From: Toxonevra muliebris
Taxonomy: Eukaryota > Arthropoda > Insecta > Diptera > Pallopteridae
Reading direction: 5' to 3'
Length of the DNA: 64,000 nucleotides
NCBI GenBank assembly: GCA_963691655.1
Contig: OY829326.1
Coordinates: 11,396,878 to 11,460,877 of the forward strand
Positions 24,801-37,811 of this stretch are shown here, in pieces (position 1 is the stretch's first letter; each line of letters opens with the position of its first letter). A model generated the notes under the pieces. That model was given only the letters and a program-made list of their open reading frames with translations. It was not told the origin of the DNA and did not search any database. Position numbers and translations under genes: made by a program.

Positions 24801-27463
24801 TATAGAAAAGGTGTCTCCGACAGTATAAAACGTCTTCTCTGCTATAGAAAAGGTGTCTCCGACAGTATAAAACGTCTTCTCTCCTATAGAAAAGGTTTCT
24901 CCGACAGTATAAAACGTCTTCTCTCCTATAAAAAAGGTGTCTCCGACAGTATAAAACGTCTTCTCCCCTATAGAAAAGGTGTCTGCGACAGTATAGAACG
25001 TCTTCTCCCCTATAGAAAAGGTGTCTCCGACAGTATAAAACGTCTTCTCCCCTATAGAAAAGGTTTCTCCGACAGTATAAAACGTCTTCTCCCCTATGGA
25101 AAAGGTGTCTGCGACAGTATAAAACGTCTTCTCTCCTATAGAAAAGGTGTCTCCGACAGTATAAAACGTCTTCTCTCCTATAGAAAAGGTGTCTCCGACA
25201 GTATAAAACGTCTTCTCCCCTATAGAAAAGGTATCTCCGACAGTATAAAACGTCTTCTCCCCTATAGAAAAGGTGTCTCCGACAGTATAAAACGTCTTCT
25301 CTCCTATAGAAAAGGTGTCTCCGACAGTATAAAACGTCTTCTCCCCTATAGAAAAGGTGTCTCCGACAGTATAAAACGTCTTCTCCCCTATAGAAAAGGT
25401 GTCTCCGACAGTATAAAACGTCTTCTCCCCTATAGAAAAGGTGTCTGCGACAGTATAAAACGTCTTCTCCCCTATAGAAAAGGTGTCTGCGACAGTATAA
25501 AACGTCTTCTCTCCTATAGAAAAGGTGTCTCCGACAGTATAAAACGTCTTCTCTCCTATAGAAAAGGTGTCTCCGACAGTATAAAACGTCTTCTCCCCTA
25601 TAGAAAAGGTATCTCCGACAGTATAAAACGTCTTCTCCCCTATAGAAAAGGTGTCTCCGACAGTATAAAACGTCTTCTCCCCTATAGAAAAGGTATCTCC
25701 GACAGTATAAAACGTCTTCTCTCCTATAGAAAAGGTGTCTCCGACAGTATAAAACGTCTTCTCCCCTATAGAAAAGGTTTCTCCGACAGTATAAAACGTT
25801 TTCTTCCCTATAGAAAAGGTGTCTCCGACAGTATAAAACGTCTTCTCCCCTATAGAAAAGGTGTCTGCGACAGTATAAAACGTCTTCTCCCCTATAGAAA
25901 AGGTTTCTCCGACAGTATAAAACGTCTTCTCCCCTATAGAAAAGGTGTCTGCGACAGTATAAAACGTCTTCTCCCCTATAGAAAAGGTGTCTCCGACAGT
26001 ATAAAACGTCTTCTCTCCTATAGAAAAGGTGTCTCCGACAGTATAAAACGTCTTCTCTCCTATAGAAAAGGTGTCTCCGACAGTATAAAACGTCTTCTCT
26101 CCTATAGAAAAGGTTTCTCCGACAGTATAAAACGTCCTCTCTCCTATAAAAAAGGTGTCTCCGACAGTATAAAACGTCTTCTCCCCTATAGAAAAGGTGT
26201 CTGCGACAGTATAAAACGTCTTCTCCCCTATAGAAAAGGTGTCTCCGACAGTATAAAACGTCTTCTCCCCTATAGAAAAGGTGTCTCCGACAGTATAAAA
26301 CGTCCTCTCTCCTATAAAAAAGGTGTCTCCGACAGTATAAAACGTCTTCTCCCCTATAGAAAAGGTGTCTGCGACAGTATAAAACGTCAGTATAGAACGT
26401 CAGTATAGAACGTCTTCTCTCCTATAGAAAAGGTGTCTCCGACAGTATAAAACGTCTTCTCTCCTATAGAAAAGGTGTCTCCGACAGTATAAAACGTCTT
26501 CTCCCTTATAGAAAAGGTATCTCCGACAGTATAAAACGTCTTCTCCCCTATAGAAAAGGTGTCTGCGACAGTATAAAACGTCTTCTCCCCTATAGAAAAG
26601 GTGTCTCCGACAGTATAAAACGTCTTCTCCCCTATGGAAAAGGTGTCTGCGACGGTATAAAACGTCTTCTCTCCTATAGAAAAGGTGTCTCCGACAGTAT
26701 AAAACGTCTTCTCTCCTATAGAAAAGGTGTCTCCGACAGTATAAAACGTCTTCTCCCCTATAGAAAAGGTATCTCCGACAGTATAAAACGTCTTCTCTCC
26801 TATAGAAAAGGTGTCTCCGACAGTATAAAACGTCTTCTCCCCTATAGAAAAGGTTTCTCCGACAGTATAAAACGTCTTCTCCCCTATAGAAAAGGTGTCT
26901 CCGACAGTATAAAACGTCTTCTCCCCTATAGAAAAGGTGTCTCCGACAGTATAAAACGTCTTCTCCCCTATGGAAAAGGTGTCTGCGACAGTATAAAACG
27001 TCTTCTCTCCTATAGAAAAGGTGTCTCCGACAGTATAAAACGTCTTCTCTCCTATAGAAAAGGTGTCTCCGACAGTATAAAACGTCTTCTCCCCTATAGA
27101 AAAGGTATCTCCGACAGTATAAAACGTCTTCTCCCCTATAGAAAAGGTGTCTCCGACAGTATAAAACGTCTTGTCTCCTATAGAAAAGGTGTCTCCGACA
27201 GTATAAAACGTCTTCTCCCCTATAGAAAAGGTTTCTCCGACAGTATAAAACGTCTTCTCCCCTATAGAAAAGGTTTCTCCGACAGTATAAAACGTCTTCT
27301 CCCCTATAGAAAAGGTTTCTCCGACAGTATAAAACGTCTTCTCCCCTATGGAAAAGGTGTCTCCGACAGTATAAAACGTCTTCTCCCCTATAGAAAAGGT
27401 ATCTCCGACAGTATAAAACGTCTTCTCTCCTATAGAAAAGGTGTCTCCGACAGTATAAAACGT
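21868..27463 (+). repeat. Higher-order block B, copy 2
   Basis: This is the downstream partner of the block at 15,390-20,985, with all eight rare markers at a constant offset of 6,478 bp. The 0.9 kb between the two copies (20,985-21,868) holds a 1,412-bp-spaced partial repeat of the GACGG and doubled-insertion region (20173 to 21585; 19911 to 21323). An assembly duplication cannot be excluded from sequence alone, but the stepwise divergence at the right edge argues for a biological one. Confidence 0.83.
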
Positions 27464-28288
27464 CTTCTCTCCTATAGAAAAGGTTTCTCCGACAGTATAA
27501 AACGTCCTCTCTCCTATAAAAAAGGTGTCTCCGACAGTATAAAACGTCTTCTCCCCTATAGAAAAGGTGTCTGCGACAGTATAAAACGTCTTCTCCCCTA
27601 TAGAAAAGGTTTCTCCGACAGTATAAAACGTCTTCTCCCCTATAGAAAAGGTGTCTCCGACAGTATAAAACGTCTTCTCCCCTATGGAAAAGGTGTCTGC
27701 GACAGTATAAAACGTCTTCTCCCCTATAGAAAAGGTTTCTCCGACAGTATAAAACGTCTTCTCCCCTATAGAAAAGGTATCTCCGACAGTATAAAACGTC
27801 TTCTCCCCTATAGAAAAGGTGTCTCCGACAGTATAAAACGTCTTCTCCCCTATGGAAAAGGTGTCTCCGACAGTATAAAACGTCTTCTCCCCTATAGAAA
27901 AGGTGTCTGCGACAGTATAAAACGTCTTCTCCCCTATAGAAAAGGTGTCTCCGACAGTATAAAACGTCTTCTCCCCTATAGAAAAGGTGTCTGCGACAGT
28001 ATAAAACGTCTTCTCCCCTATAGAAAAGGTGTCTGCTACAGTATAAAACGTCTTCTCCCCTATAGAAAAGGTGTCTCCGACAGTATAAAACGTCTTCTCT
28101 CCTATAGAAAAGGTGTCTCCGACAGTATAAAACGTCTTCTCCCTTATAGAAAAGGTATCTCCGACAGTATAAAACGTCTTCTCCCCTATAGAAAAGGTGT
28201 CTGCGACAGTATAAAACGTCTTCTCCCCTATAGAAAAGGTGTCTCCGACAGTATAAAACGTCTTCTCCCCTATGGAAAAGGTGTCTGC
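26645..28288 (+). repeat. GACGG/CTTGTCTCC sub-block repeated at about 1.64-1.68 kb
   Basis: The rare GACGGTATAA marker at 26651 recurs at 28289 (1,638 bp), and TCTTGTCTCC at 27169 recurs at 28849 (1,680 bp). The two offsets differ by exactly one 42-bp monomer. The repeated unit includes runs of GTTTCT monomers, a CTATGG monomer and a CCTCTCTCC/TATAAAAAAGG monomer in the same order. Confidence 0.78.
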
Positions 28289-31200
28289 GACGGTATAAAA
28301 CGTCTTCTCTCCTATAGAAAAGGTGTCTCCGACAGTATAAAACGTCTTCTCTCCTATAGAAAAGGTGTCTCCGACAGTATAAAACGTCTTCTCCCCTATA
28401 GAAAAGGTATCTCCGACAGTATAAAACGTCTTCTCCCCTATAGAAAAGGTGTCTCCGACAGTATAAAACGTCTTCTCTCCTATAGAAAAGGTGTCTCCGA
28501 CAGTATAAAACGTCTTCTCCCCTATAGAAAAGGTTTCTCCGACAGTATAAAACGTCTTCTCCCCTATAGAAAAGGTGTCTCCGACAGTATAAAACGTCTT
28601 CTCCCCTATAGAAAAGGTGTCTCCGACAGTATAAAACGTCTTCTCCCCTATGGAAAAGGTGTCTGCGACAGTATAAAACGTCTTCTCTCCTATAGAAAAG
28701 GTGTCTCCGACAGTATAAAACGTCTTCTCTCCTATAGAAAAGGTGTCTCCGACAGTATAAAACGTCTTCTCCCCTATAGAAAAGGTATCTCCGACAGTAT
28801 AAAACGTCTTCTCCCCTATAGAAAAGGTGTCTCCGACAGTATAAAACGTCTTGTCTCCTATAGAAAAGGTGTCTCCGACAGTATAAAACGTCTTCTCCCC
28901 TATAGAAAAGGTTTCTCCGACAGTATAAAACGTCTTCTCCCCTATAGAAAAGGTTTCTCCGACAGTATAAAACGTCTTCTCCCCTATAGAAAAGGTTTCT
29001 CCGACAGTATAAAACGTCTTCTCCCCTATGGAAAAGGTGTCTCCGACAGTATAAAACGTCTTCTCCCCTATAGAAAAGGTATCTCCGACAGTATAAAACG
29101 TCTTCTCTCCTATAGAAAAGGTGTCTCCGACAGTATAAAACGTCTTCTCTCCTATAGAAAAGGTTTCTCCGACAGTATAAAACGTCCTCTCTCCTATAAA
29201 AAAGGTGTCTCCGACAGTATAAAACGTCTTCTCCCCTATAGAAAAGGTGTCTGCGACAGTATAAAACGTCTTCTCCCCTATAGAAAAGGTTTCTCCGACA
29301 GTATAAAACGTCTTCTCCCCTATAGAAAAGGTGTCTCCGACAGTATAAAACGTCTTCTCCCCTATGGAAAAGGTGTCTGCGACAGTATAAAACGTCTTCT
29401 CCCCTATAGAAAAGGTTTCTCCGACAGTATAAAACGTCTTCTCCCTTATAGAAAAGGTATCTCCGACAGTATAAAACGTCTTCTCCCCTATAGAAAAGGT
29501 GTCTCCGACAGTATAAAACGTCTTCTCCCCTATGGAAAAGGTGTCTCCGACAGTATAAAACGTCTTCTCCCCTATAGAAAAGGTGTCTGCGACAGTATAA
29601 AACGTCTTCTCCCCTATAGAAAAGGTATCTCCGACAGTATAAAACGTCTTCTCCCCTATAGAAAAGGTGTCTGCGACAGTATAAAACGTCTTCTCCCCTA
29701 TAGAAAAGGTTTCTCCGACAGTATAAAACGTCTTCTCCCCTATAGAAAAGGTTTCTCCGACAGTATAAAACGTCCTCTCTCCTATAAAAAAGGTGTCTCC
29801 GACAGTATAAAACGTCTTCTCCCCTATAGAAAAGGTGTCTGCGACAGTATAAAACGTCTTCTCCCCTATAGAAAAGGTGTCTCCGACAGTATAAAACGTC
29901 CTCTCTCCTATAAAAAAGGTGTCTCCGACAGTATAAAACGTCTTCTCCCCTATAGAAAAGGTGTCTGCGACAGTATAAAACGTCAGTATAGAACGTCTTC
30001 TCTCCTATAGAAAAGGTGTCTCCGACAGTATAAAACGTCAGTATAAAACGTCTTCTCTCCTATAGAAAAGGTGTCTCCGACAGTATAAAACGTCTTCTCC
30101 CCTATAGAAAAGGTGTCTGCGACAGTATAAAACGTCTTCTCCCCTATAGAAAAGGTGTCTGCGACAGTATAAAACGTCTTCTCCCCTATAGAAAAGGTGT
30201 CTGCGACAGTATAAAACGTCTTCTCCCCTATAGAAAAGGTGTCTGCGACAGTATAAAACGTCTTCTCCCCTATAGAAAAGGTGTCTCCGACAGTATAAAA
30301 CGTCTTCTCCCCTATAGAAAAGGTGTCTCCGACAGTATAAAACGTCTTCTCCCCTATAGAAAAGGTTTCTCCGACAGTATAAAACGTCTTCTCCCCTATA
30401 GAAAAGGTGTCTGCGACAGTATAAAACGTCTTCTCCCCTATAGAAAAGGTGTCTCCGACAGTATAAAACGTCTTCTCCCCTATAGAAAAGGTTTCTCCGA
30501 CAGTATAAAACGTCTTCTCCCCTATGGAAAAGGTGTCTCCGACAGTATAAAACGTCTTCTCCCCTATAGAAAAGGTGTCTGCGACAGTATAAAACGTCAG
30601 TATAGAACGTCTTCTCTCCTATAGAAAAGGTGTCTCCGACAGTATAAAACGTCAGTATAAAACGTCTTCTCTCCTATAGAAAAGGTGTCTCCGACAGTAT
30701 AAAACGTCTTCTCCCCTATAGAAAAGGTGTCTGCGACAGTATAAAACGTCTTCTCCCCTATAGAAAAGGTTTCTCCGACAGTATAAAACGTCTTCTCCCC
30801 TATAGAAAAGGTTTCTCCGACAGTATAAAACGTCTTCTCCCCTATAGAAAAGGTGTCTCCGACAGTATAAAACGTCTTCTCTCCTATAGAAAAGGTGTCT
30901 GCGACAGTATAAAACGTCTTCTCCCCTATAGAAAAGGTGTCTCCGACAGTTCAAAACGTCTTCTCCCCTATAGAAAAGGTGTCTCCGACAGTATAAAACG
31001 TCTTCTCCCCTATAGAAAAGGTGTCTGCGACAGTATAAATCGTCAGTATAGAACGTCTTCTCTCCTATAGAAAAGGTGTCTCCGACAGTATAAAACGTCA
31101 GTATAAAACGTCTTCTCTCCTATAGAAAAGGTGTCTCCGACAGTATAAAACGTCTTCTCCCCTATAGAAAAGGTGTCTGCGACAGTATAAAACGTCTTCT

Positions 31201-31900
31201 CCCCTATAGAAAAGGTGTCTCCGACAGTTCAAAACGTCTTCTCTCCTATAGAAAAGGTGTCTGCGACAGTATAAAACGTCAGTATAAAACGTCTTCTCTC
31301 CTATAGAAAAGGTGTCTCCGACAGTATAAAACGTCTTCTCTCCTATAGAAAAGGTGTCTCCGACAGTATAAAACGTCTTCTCTCCTATAGAAAAGGTGTC
31401 TCCGACAGTATAAAACGTCTTCTCCCCTATAGAAAAGGTATCTCCGACAGTATAAAACGTCTTCTCCCCTATAGAAAAGGTGTCTCCGACAGTATAAAAC
31501 GTCTTCTCCCCTATAGAAAAGGTGTCTCCGACAGTATAAAACGTCTTCTCTCCTATAGAAAAGGTGTCTCCGACAGTATAAAACGTCTTCTCTCCTATAG
31601 AAAAGGTGTCTCCGACACTATAAAACGTCTTCTCCCCTATAGAAAAGGTTTCTCCGACAGTATAAAACGTCTTCTCCCCTATAGAAAAGGTGTCTGCGAC
31701 AGTATAAAACGTCTTCTCCCCTATAGAAAAGGTGTCTCCGACAGTTCAAAACGTCTTCTCTCCTATAGAAAAGGTGTCTGCGACAGTATAAAACGTCAGT
31801 ATAAAACGTCTTCTCTCCTATAGAAAAGGTATCTCCGACAGTATAAAACGTCTTCTCCCCTATAGAAAAGGTGTCTCCGACAGTATAAAACGTCTTCTCC
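28031..31900 (+). repeat. Higher-order block B/C junction, copy 1 (about 4.85-4.93 kb spacing)
   Basis: Markers recur downstream: GTCTGCTACA 28031 to 32881 and GACGG 28289 to 33139 (4,850), TCTTGTCTCC 28849 to 33741 (4,892), 55-bp insertion 30654 to 35504 (4,850), GTATAAATCG 31031 to 35965 and GACACTATA 31614 to 36548 (4,934). The offset moves only in 42-bp steps. The block straddles the B-to-C transition, so that transition is itself duplicated. The right limit is approximate. Confidence 0.78.
29972..30067 (+). repeat. Paired 55-bp cassette (TATAG then TATAA), first of many
   Basis: Two 13-bp insertions lie exactly 55 bp apart (29985, 30040). The first reads AGTATAGAACGTC and the second AGTATAAAACGTC. 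The same cassette was located with its first insertion at 30599, 31045, 34877, 35449, 35979, 38328, 39669, 40199, 43538, 46139, 48123, 50569, 50973, 57860, 59607, 61313, 61927 and 62609. Most are preceded by a TCTGCGACA monomer. It serves as a landmark for higher-order structure in domain C. Confidence 0.88.
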
Positions 31901-32880
31901 CCTATAGAAAAGGTGTCTCCGACAGTATAAAACGTCTTCTCCCCTATAGAAAAGGTGTCTGCGACAGTATAAAACGTCTTCTCCCCTATAGAAAAGGTTT
32001 CTCCGACAGTATAAAACGTCTTCTCCCCTATAGAAAAGGTGTCTCCGACAGTATAAAACGTCTTCTCTCCTATAGAAAAGGTGTCTGCGACAGTATAAAA
32101 CGTCTTCTCTCCTATAGAAAAGGTGTCTGCGACAGTATAAAACGTCTTCTCCCCTATAGAAAAGGTGTCTCCGACAGTATAAAACGTCTTCTCTCCTATA
32201 GAAAAGGTGTCTCCGACAGTATAAAACGTCTTCTCTCCTATAGAAAAGGTGTCTCCGACAGTATAAAACGTCTTCTCCCCTATAGAAAAGGTATCTCCGA
32301 CAGTATAAAACGTCTTCTCCCCTATAGAAAAGGTGTCTGCGACAGTATAAAACGTCTTCTCCCCTATAGAAAAGGTGTCTCCGACAGTATAAAACGTCTT
32401 CTCTCCTATAGAAAAGGTGTCTCCGACAGTATAAAACGTCTTCTCTCCTATAGAAAAGGTGTCTCCGACAGTATAAAACGTCTTCTCTCCTATAGAAAAG
32501 GTTTCTCCGACAGTATAAAACGTCCTCTCCCCTATAGAAAAGGTGTCTGCGACAGTATAAAACGTCTTCTCCCCTATAGAAAAGGTGTCTCCGACAGTAT
32601 AAAACGTCTTCTCCCCTATAGAAAAGGTGTCTCCGACAGTATAAAACGTCCTCTCTCCTATAAAAAAGGTGTCTCCGACAGTATAAAACGTCTTCTCCCC
32701 TATAGAAAAGGTGTCTGCGACAGTATAAAACGTCTTCTCCCCTATAGAAAAGGTGTCTGCGACAGTATAAAACGTCTTCTCCCCTATAGAAAAGGTTTCT
32801 CCGACAGTATAAAACGTCTTCTCCCCTATAGAAAAGGTGTCTGCGACAGTATAAAACGTCTTCTCCCCTATAGAAAAGGT

Positions 32881-35800
32881 GTCTGCTACAGTATAAAACG
32901 TCTTCTCCCCTATAGAAAAGGTGTCTCCGACAGTATAAAACGTCTTCTCTCCTATAGAAAAGGTGTCTCCGACAGTATAAAACGTCTTCTCCCTTATAGA
33001 AAAGGTATCTCCGACAGTATAAAACGTCTTCTCCCCTATAGAAAAGGTGTCTGCGACAGTATAAAACGTCTTCTCCCCTATAGAAAAGGTGTCTCCGACA
33101 GTATAAAACGTCTTCTCCCCTATGGAAAAGGTGTCTGCGACGGTATAAAACGTCTTCTCTCCTATAGAAAAGGTGTCTCCGACAGTATAAAACGTCTTCT
33201 CTCCTATAGAAAAGGTGTCTCCGACAGTATAAAACGTCTTCTCCCCTATAGAAAAGGTATCTCCGACAGTATAAAACGTCTTCTCCCCTATAGAAAAGGT
33301 GTCTGCGACAGTATAAAACGTCTTCTCCCCTATAGAAAAGGTGTCTCCGACAGTATAAAACGTCTTCTCTCCTATAGAAAAGGTGTCTCCGACAGTATAA
33401 AACGTCTTCTCCCCTATAGAAAAGGTTTCTCCGACAGTATAAAACGTCTTCTCCCCTATAGAAAAGGTGTCTCCGACAGTATAAAACGTCTTCTCCCCTA
33501 TAGAAAAGGTGTCTCCGACAGTATAAAACGTCTTCTCCCCTATGGAAAAGGTGTCTGCGACAGTATAAAACGTCTTCTCTCCTATAGAAAAGGTGTCTCC
33601 GACAGTATAAAACGTCTTCTCTCCTATAGAAAAGGTGTCTCCGACAGTATAAAACGTCTTCTCCCCTATAGAAAAGGTATCTCCGACAGTATAAAACGTC
33701 TTCTCCCCTATAGAAAAGGTGTCTCCGACAGTATAAAACGTCTTGTCTCCTATAGAAAAGGTGTCTCCGACAGTATAAAACGTCTTCTCCCCTATAGAAA
33801 AGGTTTCTCCGACAGTATAAAACGTCTTCTCCCCTATAGAAAAGGTTTCTCCGACAGTATAAAACGTCTTCTCCCCTATAGAAAAGGTTTCTCCGACAGT
33901 ATAAAACGTCTTCTCCCCTATGGAAAAGGTGTCTCCGACAGTATAAAACGTCTTCTCCCCTATAGAAAAGGTATCTCCGACAGTATAAAACGTCTTCTCT
34001 CCTATAGAAAAGGTGTCTCCGACAGTATAAAACGTCTTCTCTCCTATAGAAAAGGTTTCTCCGACAGTATAAAACGTCCTCTCTCCTATAAAAAAGGTGT
34101 CTCCGACAGTATAAAACGTCTTCTCCCCTATAGAAAAGGTGTCTGCGACAGTATAAAACGTCTTCTCCCCTATAGAAAAGGTTTCTCCGACAGTATAAAA
34201 CGTCTTCTCCCCTATAGAAAAGGTGTCTCCGACAGTATAAAACGTCTTCTCCCCTATGGAAAAGGTGTCTGCGACAGTATAAAACGTCTTCTCCCCTATA
34301 GAAAAGGTTTCTCCGACAGTATAAAACGTCTTCTCCCTTATAGAAAAGGTATCTCCGACAGTATAAAACGTCTTCTCCCCTATAGAAAAGGTGTCTCCGA
34401 CAGTATAAAACGTCTTCTCCCCTATGGAAAAGGTGTCTCCGACAGTATAAAACGTCTTCTCCCCTATAGAAAAGGTGTCTGCGACAGTATAAAACGTCTT
34501 CTCCCCTATAGAAAAGGTATCTCCGACAGTATAAAACGTCTTCTCCCCTATAGAAAAGGTGTCTGCGACAGTATAAAACGTCTTCTCCCCTATAGAAAAG
34601 GTTTCTCCGACAGTATAAAACGTCTTCTCCCCTATAGAAAAGGTTTCTCCGACAGTATAAAACGTCCTCTCTCCTATAAAAAAGGTGTCTCCGACAGTAT
34701 AAAACGTCTTCTCCCCTATAGAAAAGGTGTCTGCGACAGTATAAAACGTCTTCTCCCCTATAGAAAAGGTGTCTCCGACAGTATAAAACGTCCTCTCTCC
34801 TATAAAAAAGGTGTCTCCGACAGTATAAAACGTCTTCTCCCCTATAGAAAAGGTGTCTGCGACAGTATAAAACGTCAGTATAGAACGTCTTCTCTCCTAT
34901 AGAAAAGGTGTCTCCGACAGTATAAAACGTCAGTATAAAACGTCTTCTCTCCTATAGAAAAGGTGTCTCCGACAGTATAAAACGTCTTCTCCCCTATAGA
35001 AAAGGTGTCTGCGACAGTATAAAACGTCTTCTCCCCTATAGAAAAGGTGTCTGCGACAGTATAAAACGTCTTCTCCCCTATAGAAAAGGTGTCTGCGACA
35101 GTATAAAACGTCTTCTCCCCTATAGAAAAGGTGTCTCCGACAGTATAAAACGTCTTCTCCCCTATAGAAAAGGTGTCTCCGACAGTATAAAACGTCTTCT
35201 CCCCTATAGAAAAGGTTTCTCCGACAGTATAAAACGTCTTCTCCCCTATAGAAAAGGTGTCTGCGACAGTATAAAACGTCTTCTCCCCTATAGAAAAGGT
35301 GTCTCCGACAGTATAAAACGTCTTCTCCCCTATAGAAAAGGTTTCTCCGACAGTATAAAACGTCTTCTCCCCTATGGAAAAGGTGTCTCCGACAGTATAA
35401 AACGTCTTCTCCCCTATAGAAAAGGTGTCTGCGACAGTATAAAACGTCAGTATAGAACGTCTTCTCTCCTATAGAAAAGGTGTCTCCGACAGTATAAAAC
35501 GTCAGTATAAAACGTCTTCTCTCCTATAGAAAAGGTGTCTCCGACAGTATAAAACGTCTTCTCCCCTATAGAAAAGGTGTCTGCGACAGTATAAAACGTC
35601 TTCTCCCCTATAGAAAAGGTGTCTGCGACAGTATAAAACGTCTTCTCCCCTATAGAAAAGGTGCCTGCGACAGTATAAAACGTCTTCTCCCCTATAGAAA
35701 AGGTTTCTCCGACAGTATAAAACGTCTTCTCCCCTATAGAAAAGGTTTCTCCGACAGTATAAAACGTCTTCTCCCCTATAGAAAAGGTGTCTCCGACAGT

Positions 35801-36830
35801 ATAAAACGTCTTCTCTCCTATAGAAAAGGTGTCTGCGACAGTATAAAACGTCTTCTCCCCTATAGAAAAGGTGTCTCCGACAGTTCAAAACGTCTTCTCC
35901 CCTATAGAAAAGGTGTCTCCGACAGTATAAAACGTCTTCTCCCCTATAGAAAAGGTGTCTGCGACAGTATAAATCGTCAGTATAGAACGTCTTCTCTCCT
36001 ATAGAAAAGGTGTCTCCGACAGTATAAAACGTCAGTATAAAACGTCTTCTCTCCTATAGAAAAGGTGTCTCCGACAGTATAAAACGTCTTCTCCCCTATA
36101 GAAAAGGTGTCTGCGACAGTATAAAACGTCTTCTCCCCTATAGAAAAGGTGTCTCCGACAGTTCAAAACGTCTTCTCTCCTATAGAAAAGGTGTCTGCGA
36201 CAGTATAAAACGTCAGTATAAAACGTCTTCTCTCCTATAGAAAAGGTGTCTCCGACAGTATAAAACGTCTTCTCTCCTATAGAAAAGGTGTCTCCGACAG
36301 TATAAAACGTCTTCTCTCCTATAGAAAAGGTGTCTCCGACAGTATAAAACGTCTTCTCCCCTATAGAAAAGGTATCTCCGACAGTATAAAACGTCTTCTC
36401 CCCTATAGAAAAGGTGTCTCCGACAGTATAAAACGTCTTCTCCCCTATAGAAAAGGTGTCTCCGACAGTATAAAACGTCTTCTCTCCTATAGAAAAGGTG
36501 TCTCCGACAGTATAAAACGTCTTCTCTCCTATAGAAAAGGTGTCTCCGACACTATAAAACGTCTTCTCCCCTATAGAAAAGGTTTCTCCGACAGTATAAA
36601 ACGTCTTCTCCCCTATAGAAAAGGTGTCTGCGACAGTATAAAACGTCTTCTCCCCTATAGAAAAGGTGTCTCCGACAGTTCAAAACGTCTTCTCTCCTAT
36701 AGAAAAGGTGTCTGCGACAGTATAAAACGTCAGTATAAAACGTCTTCTCTCCTATAGAAAAGGTATCTCCGACAGTATAAAACGTCTTCTCCCCTATAGA
36801 AAAGGTGTCTCCGACAGTATAAAACGTCTT
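32881..36830 (+). repeat. Higher-order block B/C junction, copy 2
   Basis: This is the partner of the block at about 28.0-31.9 kb, with the same order of rare monomers and gains or losses of whole monomers only. It has its own private variant GTGCCTGCGAC near 35,661, within two extra monomers compared with copy 1. Domain B-type monomers (GACGG, CTTGTC, CTATGG) recur here at 32.9-34.8 kb before C-type markers return. Domain borders are thus mosaic. Confidence 0.76.
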
Positions 36831-37782
36831 CTCCCCTATAGAAAAGGTGTCTCCGACAGTATAAAACGTCTTCTCCCCTATAGAAAAGGTGTCTGCGACA
36901 GTATAAAACGTCTTCTCCCCTATAGAAAAGGTTTCTCCGACAGTATAAAACGTCTTCTCCCCTATAGAAAAGGTGTCTCCGACAGTATAAAACGTCTTCT
37001 CTCCTATAGAAAAGGTGTCTGCGACAGTATAAAACGTCTTCTCTCCTATAGAAAAGGTGTCTGCGACAGTATAAAACGTCTTCTCCCCTATAGAAAAGGT
37101 GTCTCCGACAGTATAAAACGTCTTCTCTCCTATAGAAAAGGTGTCTCCGACAGTATAAAACGTCTTCTCCCCTATAGAAAAGGTGTCTCCGACAGTATAA
37201 AACGTCTTCTCCCCTATAGAAAAGGTATCTCCGACAGTATAAAACGTCTTCTCCCCTATAGAAAAGGTGTCTGCGACAGTATAAAACGTCTTCTCCCCTA
37301 TAGAAAAGGTGTCTCCGACAGTATAAAACGTCTTCTCTCCTATAGAAAAGGTGTCTCCGACAGTATAAAACGTCTTCTCCCCTATAGAAAAGGTGTCTCC
37401 GACAGTATAAAACGTCTTCTCTCCTATAGAAAAGGTGTCTCCGACAGTATAAAACGTCTTCTCCCCTATAGAAAAGGTGTCTCCGACAGTATAAAACGTC
37501 TTCTCCCCTATAGAAAAGGTGTCTCCGACAGTATAAAACGTCCTCTCTCCTATAAAAAAGGTGTCTCCGACAGTATAAAACGTCTTCTCCCCTATAGAAA
37601 AGGTGTCTGCGACAGTATAAAACGTCTTCTCCCCTATAGAAAAGGTGTCTCCGACAGTATAAAACGTCTTCTCCCCTATAGAAAAGGTGTCTCCGACAGT
37701 ATAAAACGTCTTCTCCCCTATAGAAAAGGTGTCTGCGACAGTATAAAACGTCTTCTCCCCTATAGAAAAGGTGTCTCCGACA

Positions 37783-37811
37783 GTATAAAACGTCTTCTCC
37801 CCTATAGAAAA
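37783..37811 (+). repeat. Single 29-bp monomer (13-bp deletion)
   Basis: The monomer starting at 37783 goes straight from TATAGAAAA to GTATAAAAC, losing GGTGTCTCCGACA (13 bp) at a junction with one base of microhomology. I saw only this one. The loss is the same size as the common 13-bp gain but affects a different part of the monomer. Confidence 0.92.

Larger units (their letters stand above)
12251..29970 (+). repeat. Satellite domain B: 42-bp monomers, no GAA insert
   Basis: Monomers here are nearly all 42 bp. Diagnostic subtypes are CCTCTCTCC linked to TATAAAAAAGG, CTATGG monomers, GTTTCT and GTATCT alleles at site 33, CTGTCC (15251, 17561, 24039), CTCTGCTATAG (16011, 18363, 22489, 24841), CTTGTCTCC (near 13363, 20691, 27169, 28849) and TTTTCTTCCC (13441, 19321, 25799). 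The 55-bp type is absent until 19911. There it appears as a doubled form with TATAG (19911/19924, 21323/21336, 26389/26402), two 13-bp insertions in one monomer. No gene or other element is visible. Confidence 0.88.
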
